Positions 49,701-64,000 of a stretch of 64,000 bases of DNA are shown piece after piece (the stretch's first letter is position 1; each line of letters begins with the position of its first letter). The position numbers and the translations under genes were made by a program. Below the pieces are notes generated by a model. The model saw nothing but the letters and a program-made list of their open reading frames with translations, ran no database searches and was not told where the DNA came from. Origin of the DNA: Ophthalmolycus amberensis (lineage: Eukaryota > Chordata > Actinopteri > Perciformes > Zoarcidae). The stretch is from positions 1,418,501-1,482,500 of the forward strand of contig JAFEUB010001373.1 of NCBI GenBank assembly GCA_024529925.1, given 5' to 3'.

Positions 49701-51518
49701 GTGAGGCCCAGCTCAGTGGGTCTGTCCAGGCTGCAGGTGGCAGCAGGTTTCTCCTGGGACGTGCACCTGAGCTCCCTGAAACCTGCCTCTACAGCGCAGG
49801 AGGGCGACTCCAGTGATGGAGAGGACCAAGATGGAGGCAGCAAGGTGAGCTGACCATGAATGTGCACACATGTATAACTTTAGGTTCATTAAAGGAATTC
49901 AACTTCCTGTCGTCGTTTTTGTAAAGATTATCTCTAAAAGTCTTATTGAGAACATCTCCCGGTTTCCGTCTCGGTATCTAAACACTTTCTACCGTCAAAC
50001 TCTTCGTCCTTCACGTCTTCACCGCTCTCCTCGACCAGCCCCAGAAGAAGTCTCGTCACGAGCTCCAGCAGGAGAAGAAGGCAGCGGAGAAGGCCCTGGT
50101 ACAGCGGGAGACGGAGCTGATGGATCCGAGCCTGCGGCCTCAAGATGCTCCCGCCTTCGAGCGCCTGCTCCTCGCCTCACCCGACAGCTCGCTGCTCTGG
50201 CTCCAGTATATGGCGCACCATCTACAGGCCACCCAGATCGAGCAGGCCCGCGCTGTGGCCGAGAGGGCCCTAAAAACAATCTCCTTTAGGTGATTGAATC
50301 ATAGATACATATTTGTTGGCTCTTCATCCTCCCTTATGAATAATAATTGTATCTGCTGTGGGGAGGAGGTAAAGTAGTGTGTCCACATCTGTTACAATAC
50401 GCTGTGTTGAGGCACGGTTTGACTTATTTTTGTGTGCAAACCTGAACCCGTCCAGGGAGGAGCAGGAGAAGCTGAACGTGTGGGTGGCCCTGCTGAACCT
50501 GGAGAACATGTACGGCACAGAGGAGAGCCTGAAGAGAGTGTTTGAGCGGGCGTTGCAGTTCTGCGAGCCCATGCCCGTGTACCAGCAGCTCGCCGACATC
50601 TACGCAAAGTGCGACAAGACCAAGGTACGATCCACTGAGTGCGCTGGTTGAGACGGACGCTGAAACACTGTGTTCTGCAGCCACTAACGTCTGCATCTCT
50701 ACGTCGCGTGTGTCCAGGAGGCAGAGGGCCTGTACAAGACCATGGTCAAGCGTTTCCGTCAGAATAAGGCCGTGTGGCTGAGCTACGGGACCTTCCTGCT
50801 CCAACAGGGACAGAGCGACAGTGCCAGCGCTCTCCTGCAGAGGGCGCTGACGAGTCTGCCCTCCAAAGAAAGTAAGACGCTTTCCCCGAACACTGTAGTG
50901 TGTGTGTGTTTTTTTTTTTTTCAGGCTCTGCTTCCCCCGTCCCAGCTGTGTATCTCCACAGGTCTTAACCTTTTGTGTATTGTCGTGCTTCCTCTCAGGT
51001 GTGGATGTGATCGCCAAGTTCGCTCAGCTGGAGTTCCGTTATGGTGATTCAGAGAAAGGTCGCACCATGTTTGACAAAGTCCTGACGAGCTACCCGAAAC
51101 GCACGGACCTCTGGTCCGTCTTCATCGACCTCATGGTCAAACATGGCTCACAGAAGGAAGTCAGGTGAGCCAAAGCCCTTACTCTGCTCTCTGACCCCCC
51201 GTTGTCACTTTTAACACATTTAGTTTCCTTCCTTGTATCTTTTCTTTGTAGCCCTGTTTAAACTAATGACAACAGCTGATGGTTCACTGTGTTCAGACCA
51301 GTTTCATGATCAAACATAAAGGTTTCCAACTGCCTGTCTCCTGCAGGGCGCTGTTTGATCGCGTGATCCACCTGAGTGTTTCAGTGAAAAAGATCAAGTT
51401 CTTCTTCAAGCGCTATTTGGAGTACGAGAAGAAGCACGGCACCCCGCAGAGCATCCAGGCAGTCAAAGAGAAGGCCATGGAGTTTGTGGAGGCTAAAGGC
51501 ACCGAGGCTGCCAACTAA
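40742..51518 (+). CDS. pdcd11: pdcd11, Rrp5 homologue (rRNA biogenesis factor)
   Basis: Nucleolar protein required for 18S rRNA maturation and ITS1 processing. The 35 coding exons (exon map in a separate entry) give about 1836 residues (human 1871) if two one-base frame breaks are bridged. The N-terminal four fifths carry serial S1 RNA-binding repeats; examples of the recurring pattern are GCVASVEDHGYIVDIG, GTVSILLDHGMVVHLS and GVIKSIMSYGVFVEFP. A Lys-rich, acidic linker follows (exons 29-32). The C-terminal part, from about residue 1534, has HAT/TPR-like repeats (LWLQYMAHHLQATQIEQARA, REEQEKLNVWVALLNLENMY, DVIAKFAQLEFRYGD) and ends FVEAKGTEAAN. The frame breaks are at 46395-46401 (exon 20) and 49557-49561 (exon 30). 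Everything else is intact, so an indel error or rare allele is more likely than gene loss. Confidence 0.96.
43503..43645 (+). repeat. Dispersed fish repeat copy in pdcd11 intron 11
   Basis: GAGAGTTAGATGTGCAG, then CAGTTAGCTTAGCATAAAGA and CTAGAAACAG, as in the copies at 21440 and 26622. Truncated on the right. Confidence 0.6.
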
Positions 51519-51879
51519 TGCACACGATAACACACGCGTTGTGTACGTGTGTGTGGACTGCAGTTTGCTGAACCCGGTCTGAGCCGCACACCTGTTCACA
51601 AACAAGCTTGTGGCTCCAGATGCTCAGACAGGTTCCTCCTGATGATCAACTTCTCAGCTTGTTTTTATTGTTGTGGAGACTTCTGAACCTAAAAGTCCAA
51701 CGTTTGTAAAGTGTGTTGGAACAATCTGTAAATGTTCAAAGAAACTGGTATTTCATGTTTCATTATAGTCAATTTTGCACGAGAACGAGCTATGAAGAGA
51801 ATAATTAATGTAACGATTAATTTACTGCGTTTTCATTCAAACATGTGGGAGCATTTTCTATTAATCTGTCCAGCCGTTC

Positions 51880-51885
51880 AATAAA
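51880..51885 (+). terminator. pdcd11: Poly(A) signal of pdcd11
   Basis: AATAAA 362 bases after the stop codon. It opposes the minus-strand signal at 51917-51922. Confidence 0.75.
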
Positions 51886-51916
51886 TCCGACACCATTACA
51901 GTACATTACGTGACGT

Positions 51917-51922
51917 TTTATT
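51917..51922 (-). terminator. Poly(A) signal of the rnf122-like gene
   Basis: AATAAA on the minus strand, about 715 bases after that gene's stop codon. The 3' UTR would span 52636 to about 51900. It contains an unexplained 54-codon minus frame (52344-52180, starting MSGKGRHVREQ) that I do not recognise. Confidence 0.6.
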
Positions 51923-52636
51923 TAAAAGCAACAAATACAAAATAACAATATATAGGGACATGTTTACATACAGTACATACAGGCAAGACTAGCTCTCTAT
52001 CAGTCTCTCTTTGAAAGGAAAGGCCATGGGACACAATCGGGGACAATATCTCGTCTGCTCAACTCGCCGTGGTTGTAATCCCGCTGGTCTTGGTCTCAGC
52101 TGGAGGTTGTGGCTGACCTCTGACCGCTGGAGCGTTTCCCCTACGTTGGCAGTGTTGAAGATGCATGTGTGGCACAGGGCTATAGGGTGACTGACATGGT
52201 TTGTGCTGGCTGTATTGGTGACACCCCTGAGATATTAGAGGTATCCAAACTGATCCTGATGTCCCGCTCACTGCTGTAGTGTTTGTCTCTGGCAGTGACA
52301 GCGGCGATGATCTGCTCTCTAACGTGCCTCCCTTTGCCCGACATGTTTTTTTGGTGAACAGTGCAATATGGAGTGTTTTTATTTAGTTTTTAATGAAAAG
52401 ATCCCATTCCTCCACCCGCTCCCTAACTGATCTGACCAGGTCATTGTGGCGCTGTCAATATCAAATTCCCATGAAGGCATATTGCTCAAAGGTCAGCAGC
52501 AGGGCAGCCATTTGGGCTCACTGTCAACATTTCTTGTGAGATGTCTTTAAAGATGACCGCCGCCCATCATCCCTAGTGTATTTAATGTGTGTGTTTTTCT
52601 GTGAGGGGGAGTCCTGTTTCGTCTCTCCCGGCTCCC

Positions 52637-56831
<4,195 letters not shown>

Positions 56832-59800
56832 GAAATGTAAGTCCCAGAGCAGCAGCAGTAGATCAAGGCCCCGTCAGGAGAAGGCTGGAGAGGAGCCAAG
56901 CTCGTGGGCCGAAGCTACGGACACCGAATCTGTTGGGAGCCTGGATCGAGTCCCTCTGAGCTGGATCGCTCTTTTGTCGGGTTGTGTCTGCTTCTCGGAA
57001 AAACAACAAATCGAGATTTTCAGATTTGCTCAGTTTTGTTGGCTCAGCAAGTCTGTACTGCCCAGCATTCCCCAAATCTGGATTAACCAGTCCGCGTAAG
57101 GATTGGGAGATTTAAGACTGAGGTTTGGACCGGGAGCGAAGATCTCACGGGCTCCTGGATTCCAGTGAGAATGATGTCATCACGGGAGAGAGAGAAGAAG
57201 AAACAAAGAAATCTTGTTGACAAGAGCTGATTGTTAATCAGATGCCTCGTACCATGTGTTATTCAGGAGTTGTTATTGTGAAAAGATGAATCTCACTCAG
57301 TCACAATGTCATCAACAACACAGGCTGCTTGGTAACAGGAAATACTTACATTTGCAGCAGGAATGGGCCTCGAGACTTTGTCCCCTCGCCAAATTCAATG
57401 ACATCCACCGCTCAAACTGACAGTGCTCGTCCAATGAAGGTAGTTATCTGGCATTAGTCTGTGCTTTGTCTTCCTCCCAAAGCTGCTGTTTTTAACAGAG
57501 GATTTTCACAAGTCTCATCCCCCACTCCTCTGTTGTCTCCTCCTCCAGTCCTCTGATCTTGCAGCGGGTATTCCTCCTCAGTGTGGAAGGCGGAGATGTG
57601 CTGCTTCCCTCAAAGCCCAAACAAAGTGAGGACAGCTCCATGCAGTCAACAACAGTCCTCTAGCTGGGATTGGTGTTTTGCTGGTGAGCCTGTGTTTTGT
57701 GTGTCAGTTAGTGTGTGTCTGTGTGCGCGCATGGGGGGGGGGGATCCTACTCTCCCTCTAACCATCTGCTCCTTCAATTCAGAAAAGAAACACCAGAGAC
57801 AAAGGTGGTGTGTGTGCAGAAGTGTGTCTGCGTGTGTCGTTTTCAGACTGTCCCACCTCCAGCTGGCTTTGTCAGGGCAGGCTTCCCCTCTTCCTCTTTC
57901 AATCCCAAATGTTGCTCAGAGACAGCCTGCAATTCGCCTTTCCCTTCCTCCCCTTCCCTTGCTCCTGCTCTGCTCTGCCTTGGGTTTGTAAACAGATCTC
58001 TGCTCATGTGACCAGCCGTTTTGCCTCGCAACCCTCCTCTCCCTCAGCCCTCCCTCGCTACCTCAGTCCTCCAATCTGTAGGCAGAAGGAAGGCAGAATG
58101 AGCCCGACACTGACGAATAGGGCGCCTGCAAGCACGCTGATGTGTATGTGTCTGCATGCGCACGCCCCTGTGCATGTATATGTGAGAGGGAGAGAAGAGA
58201 GACATTTGCAGCAAAGTCGAGGGAGGCCCCCGCCAGTAGCATGCGCATGGCTGATGTCCTGACGACCAAAACAAAGCCATTTTAGTGAAGTGGAGGTCAG
58301 CGAAAGAAGAGATGATGCAACCTCGTTCACCATTCCCTTCCTTCACACACACACAGATTGTAATTTTAGATCTACAGCTGATTAATATTCATGTTTGCTT
58401 TGTTTGATCTATATTTGAACACTCATGTCACTCTTTTTTGCAAAGAAAGAACAAGGCAGAAAGAGAAGGGAAGAGGGGAAGAGACATCTGTCGACAGAGG
58501 GAACAAAGCAGGAAGCGAGACATAAAGGGACAAACAGGGAGACACGGAGGGAAAAGTCACAGCCCGGACAAAGACGTTGCTGCACGTCGTCCACCCCCAC
58601 ACCAGCGGCCTTGGCTGCCAAATCGCTGAGGGAGAGAACAGCTGCTGGGCCACTGGGCAAGCTGTGAGCCGGTCAAGGGGAGTGCTGCTTGACCAATCCC
58701 CAGGGGGAGGGAGGGAGGGAGGGAGGGAGGGGCTTCAATAGGATTCATGCCATTTTCATTCACCCTCCCCTCCTGCTCTAGTCATGACATCACTGCTGAA
58801 CACACGAACAGCTGGATTGACCGCACAGATGCATGCACAGCTGGATGTTTACAGGTTTCAGAATCAAATGAGAGCTGTGTTGTAGCTACAGGGTTGTGTT
58901 GTCATTGTTGGTTTGTGAAGGATGGTGGTTAACAGCACGCCCTCTTGTGAAATAGGATGAAACATCATTGTATCAACAGCTTCCTGACAATAGGACGGTT
59001 CAACTGTGAAGAAATGACTGTAAAATACGATGAAAGGCCGTTTTTACAACATCGAGGAGAATTCCTTAATGTTTTACTGACGAAACTGAGCAAGGAAATG
59101 AGGGCGCAAGAGAGATGCAAATGTTGGCCTTGTTTTCTTGGTGACATGTAAATTGTTTTGGCTGTCCCGACCTTTTGTTTTTGCATAAATCATCGGTTTT
59201 CCTGATTGGAAATAAAGCAACATTGTAGGTTTATCCGCTCATAACAAGGTTTAAGACCAGGAATGTGCTTAAAAGCATAATAAATGACTTCAAAACAGGC
59301 AGATAAACACTGATAAACTCCTGTTACATGGGCCAGTTCAGATAAAGTGTTGAAACAGGACAACGGAAACTGACTCAGTGATGTCAGTTTGACGGCAGTA
59401 TCTCGCTAATTAACTGCTAACATTTGCCAGAAGAGCTACCATAAGCACATCTGACCAGGCAAGGCTGTGGCAGCAAATCTTCTTCGTGTATTGAATTGAG
59501 AAAGAGTGTGTTTTATCGTTTATTAATTCAACTTTTCATTTGTAAGGCAAAAAGTAATTTATTTCCTCTCTCAAAAGTTACATAATCTCTCTTTAAAGCA
59601 AGAAGCCGCGGGGGCTTGACGTGCACGGAGCTGTTTGCTTTGCTGATGTTTTCCACGTTACCGCTCTGCTTTGTGCCGGGGTATGTTCATGGTGGCCCCG
59701 CACTTGAGAGCAACACGAACATTCACAAGTGTTGTCAATCATTGAAAACGGTACAGTGTGTGTCATAATGCTTTGCTAAACAGCAGCACGACTTCTGCAG

Positions 59801-60184
59801 CCTCGACTTTGCAGACTTCATATTTTGCGATACTCAGAGAGCAGTGGCAGATTGTTTTCAGTAATTCATGACTAAATAATGTAAATAACATAGTTGTGAC
59901 AACAGTAAAAACAACAAACACCCAGAACGAACTGAAGTGAACCGGAATGATGTTGACCATCCTGTTATGCTCAAGTATTATACCATCAGTCAAACTATAT
60001 ATTGCAGTGAATTTAATTTGTATTCATTTATATGTTCTGGGCATTGAAGGAAACTTCTTATTAAATTACATTTTTAACTAACTTTGATAAATTACTAATT
60101 CTAGCTAATAGAAACAAAATGATTCCAGCTGTCTGCGAGTTAAAGAAGAGCCAGTGCCAGCTTTCCTTTGTCCCTGTGAACTGG
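56832..60184. other. Region between the rnf122-like gene and calhm1
   Basis: It contains the rnf122-like 5' UTR/promoter side and the calhm1 3' UTR. A GGGA tract lies at 58703-58732. Numerous overlapping open frames at 57.5-58.7 kb show no family resemblance and appear to follow from base composition. I see no further gene. Confidence 0.5.
58703..58732 (+). repeat. (GGGA)n tract
   Basis: Seven or so tandem GGGA/GGAG units, purine-only on the plus strand. Confidence 0.9.
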
Positions 60185-62456
60185 TCAGACCTTACTGTAA
60201 TACACCGCCCATTCCCTTTTCTCCCCGTCAGGGGTGTGTCCCTTTGCAAATCCATTTGCTGCTCCGTTGGCCTCTCCGTTCAGTCTGCCATTGTTTTCAC
60301 CGGCCATTTCCATTTGGTCCTTTCTCAGAGCCAGAGCTGGTTTAGAGGCGTGCCAGTTCCACAAAACTTTGTTCATATCATCCTGGGCCCTGATACCCAG
60401 CAGCTTCTCTTCGTCACTTCTCCTTGTATCCTCGTCTTCGTCGTCGCTGACGTCCTTGCCAGAGCGATGGTGGTGGAAGCTGCGCATCTCCCCACTGATG
60501 TTCTCAAAGTACTGGTGGATGCAGACCTTGGCGAAGCTCTTGGCGTGCTCCTTACAGGTGTCATCGAACATCTTGCGCTCGATCTCAATGTAGTGAGACC
60601 AGTACTTGGTCTTGAGGAAGGCAGCTTGACTAAAGCATGGTCGAATGGCTCGGATCAGGAAGGCCATGAAGGTGATCATGAGCAGGAACATCCATCCGCA
60701 TGCCTGTAAAATATAAAAAATATAGACATTATTAAATGTGTTGGTGAGGCAAAATGAGCATTAAATATAACAACCAGAGAGACGGACTTTGGTTAAGAAT
60801 CTGGCCGATATTTTGTTGTGTTTATGTTCGTGCAGATATTGAAGATCGTGGAAGTCACATACTCCAATGTGTGATAAATATCTAGGAGCTTTCTGACAGT
60901 TTCATAGCTCGTTAACAGAATCTGAATATCAATAGACTTTCCAGAGACATGTTACTTTTAAGGCTGCATGAATGTCCTCGGGCTGATCAAAGACCTAAAT
61001 AACAGTGTGGCTGTTTTTGGATGGATTGAAATAGGTCCCAGTGCCATGAATAATAAATTTGGAGGCTTATCTTTTCCTCTAACAAGCGAACAGGAAAGCT
61101 TCAGTGAGCTCAAAGTGCAAGGCTAGAGTCGGGTGGGGAGATTTAAGTTAAATACAGTTTTTAAGGAATAAAGCAAGGGAATTTAATTTGATTAGTCATT
61201 TCCTGCGATGAAGTTCGAAAACTGCCTGAAAGTGTCCCCAACTTTGGCCACACTGTCCAGACTACAAATGCTTTTATAGTCAGAGATTCCCCAAATACTA
61301 AAAACACACGGAAGAATAAAACAATGTTTCTGTCGTGAAATCCACAGGTTTCATTAAAGATCAATTCTCAGGACGTGACCGGCGCTCAATAGGCCTTTTT
61401 CACAGCAGTCATTTTTACTTGTCATAAAGGTTTTACAATTAACATTAATGATGACTCTTTTCAAGTCAAGTGTCCCAGTTAGCTGTGACGGCGAACCAGC
61501 TTTTACACCAGAACCCTGAATCTGAAGCAGAGCAATGGCATTTAGCCGCCAGACATTTTAGTATTTACACCTGCGCTTGTTCTACCCTGATATTTCAAAA
61601 TGTTTTCTGCATGTGAAAAAGACCTAAAGTTGATGACAACAGATTTACTGATGAAATGTTCTTGTTGTTACATCTAAAAATACAGTTAAATCTCCAAACA
61701 GCCATGCTAGCTTATCGCTAACCGCAGTAGCCACGTCTATTCAGAGTTATTTTTCACATTCAGTCCAGAATTCCTCTTAAATGTGCCATTTAACTGACGT
61801 TTGGTCTTTAAAATTTACATTTTTATCTCCATGCATGCAAACGAATTACCTCTAATTTTAACACAAGTTAAAACGCAGAAAGGTGTGGGGGAAATAAATC
61901 AGATGTCTACCTGTGATATACACTTGATGTATCGTGACGCTGCCTCTCTTATTTCCTGATGCTCAAATAGGTCTTTGCATGGAATCCTCGCCAGCAGTCT
62001 GAGCTTCTCCACCTCTGACAACCCCGTCAGCAGACTGTAATTCCCAAACTTGCCAATATCCAAGTCGATGCTGAAAGCACAGAGGAAGATCTTCCCATCC
62101 ATGAGACTGACAGACACCCACACCGCAGGTGCTATTAAGGATCTCTGTGTGATTGAGCAGAACATGTAGCGGAGGATTGTTGGATCCTTGGTTCGTTTCC
62201 CCGTGGGTCTTTTCCATTCGTCTGTGAGCCCTGACACGTTATTGTTCATTACAAAACCCAACAGAAAGAACCATATAGTTGGAATAAAGAGCAGTCCGAT
62301 CCCGTAGGTGTAGTTGTATTCTGGCATACAGGGGCAGCTGAACTCAAAGGCAGAGTACATCTGCGCACTAGCCAGTGCCATGATGCCACAGATCCCATTC
62401 ATGAAGGATTCCTGGTTGGACTGGAGGAACTGGAACATCATACGGAACTTATCCAT
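60185..62456 (-). CDS. calhm1: calhm1, calcium homeostasis modulator 1 channel
   Basis: Large-pore voltage- and Ca2+-gated channel; in vertebrates it releases ATP in taste cells and affects neuronal Ca2+. Two exons: 62456-61911 (182 codons, MDKFRMMFQFLQSNQESFMN at the start) and 60703-60185; 354 residues (human 346). Four hydrophobic helices: about 20-37, 50-70, 103-120 and 183-202, the last at the start of exon 2. Four cysteines at 41, 43, 126 and 160 fit the two family disulfides. Asp120 in LMDGK corresponds to the pore-associated Asp of human CALHM1. The NYS sequon at 139-141 sits where the human protein is glycosylated. The C-terminal AVYYSKV matches the CALHM1 ending, which separates it from CALHM2 and CALHM3. 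Borders are ATATCACAG/gtagac and tttacag/GCATGC. Confidence 0.96.
60704..61910 (-). other. Intron of calhm1
   Basis: About 1.2 kb with no exon, repeat family or other feature recognised. Confidence 0.6.
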
Positions 62457-63705
62457 TTTGGGAGATGTGGTGGATCTTTGGTTCGGATGGAATTGTATCT
62501 ATGAAAGCAAGTGCAGTCGGAAGTCTGAAATCAATCAGTGGAAGAAAAAGAGCAGATAAGTTGCTTGAGAACAAGTTTCACCGTTTTCCTATTGTGTTGA
62601 ATGAAGGTTTAGCCAGAACCGCTCTCATCGTACCCTCTACAGGGATTATTAATTGCAACTAATGGCTTTATTGATGCTCAATAAATTGTGCACCATATAA
62701 CATTGAATGAATGTTGATAAGTCACTAACAAAGGGCCAAAGACTTCTCACTTTTTAATAATCCTACAGCAAATGTTAGTAACTCGTCCTTTATAAGTGTT
62801 AATAACTTATTAATAGAAGGTGTTACAACAATAATACAAGACTGTTAACAATAAGTAGTTATAACATTTGATCGCGATGCTCTGCAGAGGTTTAGCAGAC
62901 AGAGAGACCCGGCAATCCAAAAGTTGTTCTTCATAAAGGCGTATTACTTTAAAGCATGAGTGAAGGATTTAAATACATTGATAAACTGGTCATATGTTGG
63001 TGACTTTTTAGAAAGTGGTACCAGAATATCATATGCTGATAGTGAACTATGACTGTTCTTCTAAACCATCTTTCATCCGTTTGACACAGAGATTATGATA
63101 CAAAGTCAGGCATAAATCATTGATCAGAAAGAAAGATGAAAACACACGTACCTATTTTCTTAACGTTGGATGAACAGAAGGAGAGGAACAAATATCATAC
63201 AGGAACAAGATAGTCCATGGTAGTTAACGTAGAGTTCTTTATTATGAGACAGCGTAGCTCTGACTGACTGGAAGGTGTTTCTCGAGTTCTCTGTGGTGAT
63301 GTTCAAAGCCGACCACATCATCTGTCTCCATGCCCCTCCCTTAACAGGTGTTCAGTGTGATGTAACAACAGATTGTCATTCAGTGCACATTTTACTCAAA
63401 AGTAAACCTGTTACCGTTCTCACAAACACACTTCCAGCTGGTGCTTTTGAAATGCATCCATTTCACTATTCTTTGTCTGTCTCTCTTATGTGACGTTCGT
63501 ATGTGGTTGTGTTCATTCAAGTCACCTGGACCTCTGGGATGCAGTGTTGTTTAAACAATCCTGACATGCAAAAATGATCTCAATACATTCAAATATCCGT
63601 GACTTTGGCTGGAAAATGTGGTCGTTGTCTACGAGGTGAAGGGTGAATCTGTTTCCACTTGCTGAATCAGAACCAAATAAATCAAAAGCTTATCTCGGGC
63701 AAAAT
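62457..63705. other. Upstream region of calhm1
   Basis: 5' UTR/promoter side of calhm1 and spacer. Short open frames only. No TATA box or start site could be assigned with confidence. Confidence 0.45.
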
Positions 63706-63710
63706 ATCAA

Positions 63711-64000
63711 GGCAAGGCAAGGCAAGGCAAGTTTATTTGTATAGCACATTTCAACAACAAGGTAATTCAAAGTGCTTCACATAAAACCATTAAAAGCATC
63801 AAAACATAAGGCAAAAGAAAAGGAGATTTCAAAAACAATTTAAAAAACAGTGTAAGAAATAAAATACAGTAGTAAAATGCAGAAATGCAGGAAATTGATT
63901 AATATATTAATTGAATGTGGTTCAATTAAAGGCAGCAGCAAACAGAAAGGTCTTCAATCTTGATTTAAATGAGCTGAGGGTCTCAGCAGACCTGCAGCTT
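63711..64000. mobile_element. LINE-like fish interspersed repeat, cut by the window edge
   Basis: It begins with four GGCAA units (63711-63730), then GTTTATTTGTATAGCACATT, then TCAAAGTGCTTCACATAAAA, and later GGTCTTCAATCTTGATTTAA. These phrases recur in fish genomes. The last one is related to text in the relic in taf5 intron 7, so both are probably the same broad family. It continues past base 64000. Confidence 0.55.

Larger units (their letters stand above)
40722..51518 (+). other. pdcd11: Exon map of pdcd11 (exons 2-36)
   Basis: Exons 2-13: 40722-40849 (ATG 40742), 41136-41273, 41406-41570, 41685-41846, 41937-42057, 42189-42364, 42580-42687, 42847-43059, 43183-43307, 43409-43469, 43719-43865, 43965-44216. 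Exons 14-25: 44362-44487, 44575-44769, 44915-45118, 45229-45442, 45531-45680, 45937-46049, 46278-46778, 46947-47009, 47135-47231, 47361-47450, 47589-47691, 47804-47981. Exons 26-36: 48288-48344, 48435-48557, 48695-48817, 49022-49184, 49449-49590, 49662-49844, 50039-50289, 50456-50624, 50718-50871, 50999-51164, 51347-51518. Borders were chosen by splice consensus plus phase plus match to vertebrate PDCD11. The donor of exon 14 is GC rather than GT. Exon 16 has a short acceptor (GCAGGGCAG/TTG) chosen for frame. Confidence 0.85.

Noticed and set aside
52180..52344. 54-codon minus frame starting MSGKGRHVREQ
   Set aside because: It looks protein-like at its start but falls in the rnf122-like 3' UTR, has no recognised homologue and could be a transposon scrap. 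Not called as a gene.
57581..58770. Cluster of overlapping open frames on both strands
   Set aside because: All are short, mutually overlapping and compositionally driven. None shows a conserved motif or plausible splice partners.

Overview
The window is vertebrate nuclear DNA, almost certainly from a teleost fish and probably a spiny-rayed one. The genes have many short spliceosomal introns with GT-AG borders. Every recognised protein is a vertebrate orthologue. The non-coding DNA is full of dinucleotide microsatellites, long G or C runs and dispersed repeats typical of fish genomes. No bacterial, plasmid or CRISPR features are present.

Layout, left to right: the 5' part of nt5c2 (minus; coding exons at 1921-1994 and 5719-5838, first exon near 8419-8490); the neuronal intermediate-filament gene ina (plus, 11915-14019, long 3' UTR to about 16385); about 15 kb without a convincing gene (16.4-31.4 kb); taf5 (plus, 31446-38275, 11 exons); atp5mk/usmg5 (minus, 38859-39129 coding); pdcd11 (plus, 40742-51518, 35 coding exons); an rnf122-like RING gene (minus, 52637-56831); calhm1 (minus, 60185-62456, two exons). 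From memory, the human 10q24.33 order is NT5C2-INA-PCGF6-TAF5-ATP5MK-PDCD11-CALHM2/1/3. The block is therefore conserved here, except that no PCGF6 was recognised between ina and taf5 and an rnf122-like gene lies between pdcd11 and calhm1.

The genes do not form an operon or one pathway: purine nucleotide turnover, axonal cytoskeleton, TFIID, ATP synthase, rRNA processing, ubiquitin ligation and a voltage-gated ion/ATP channel. What links them is shared boundaries. atp5mk and pdcd11 start head to head about 200 bp apart. taf5/atp5mk and pdcd11/rnf122-like end tail to tail, with opposed poly(A) signals about 35-40 bp apart.

Mobile DNA includes a hAT element in taf5 intron 4 with a perfect 8-bp target duplication and a transposase open for 390 codons but lacking its C-terminal part. 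There are also non-autonomous hAT-like elements flanking ina, a LINE-like relic in taf5 intron 7, a LINE-like fragment at the right edge, copies of another dispersed fish repeat, and a tentative solo LTR in nt5c2 intron 2. Three conserved coding exons (pdcd11 exons 20 and 30, rnf122-like exon 2) each carry an apparent one-base frame break. I found no convincing evidence of a new biological system; the most useful leads are the frame breaks, the young hAT insertion, the GC-AG intron, the hairpin at 4708-4747 and the unexplained 15-kb gap.
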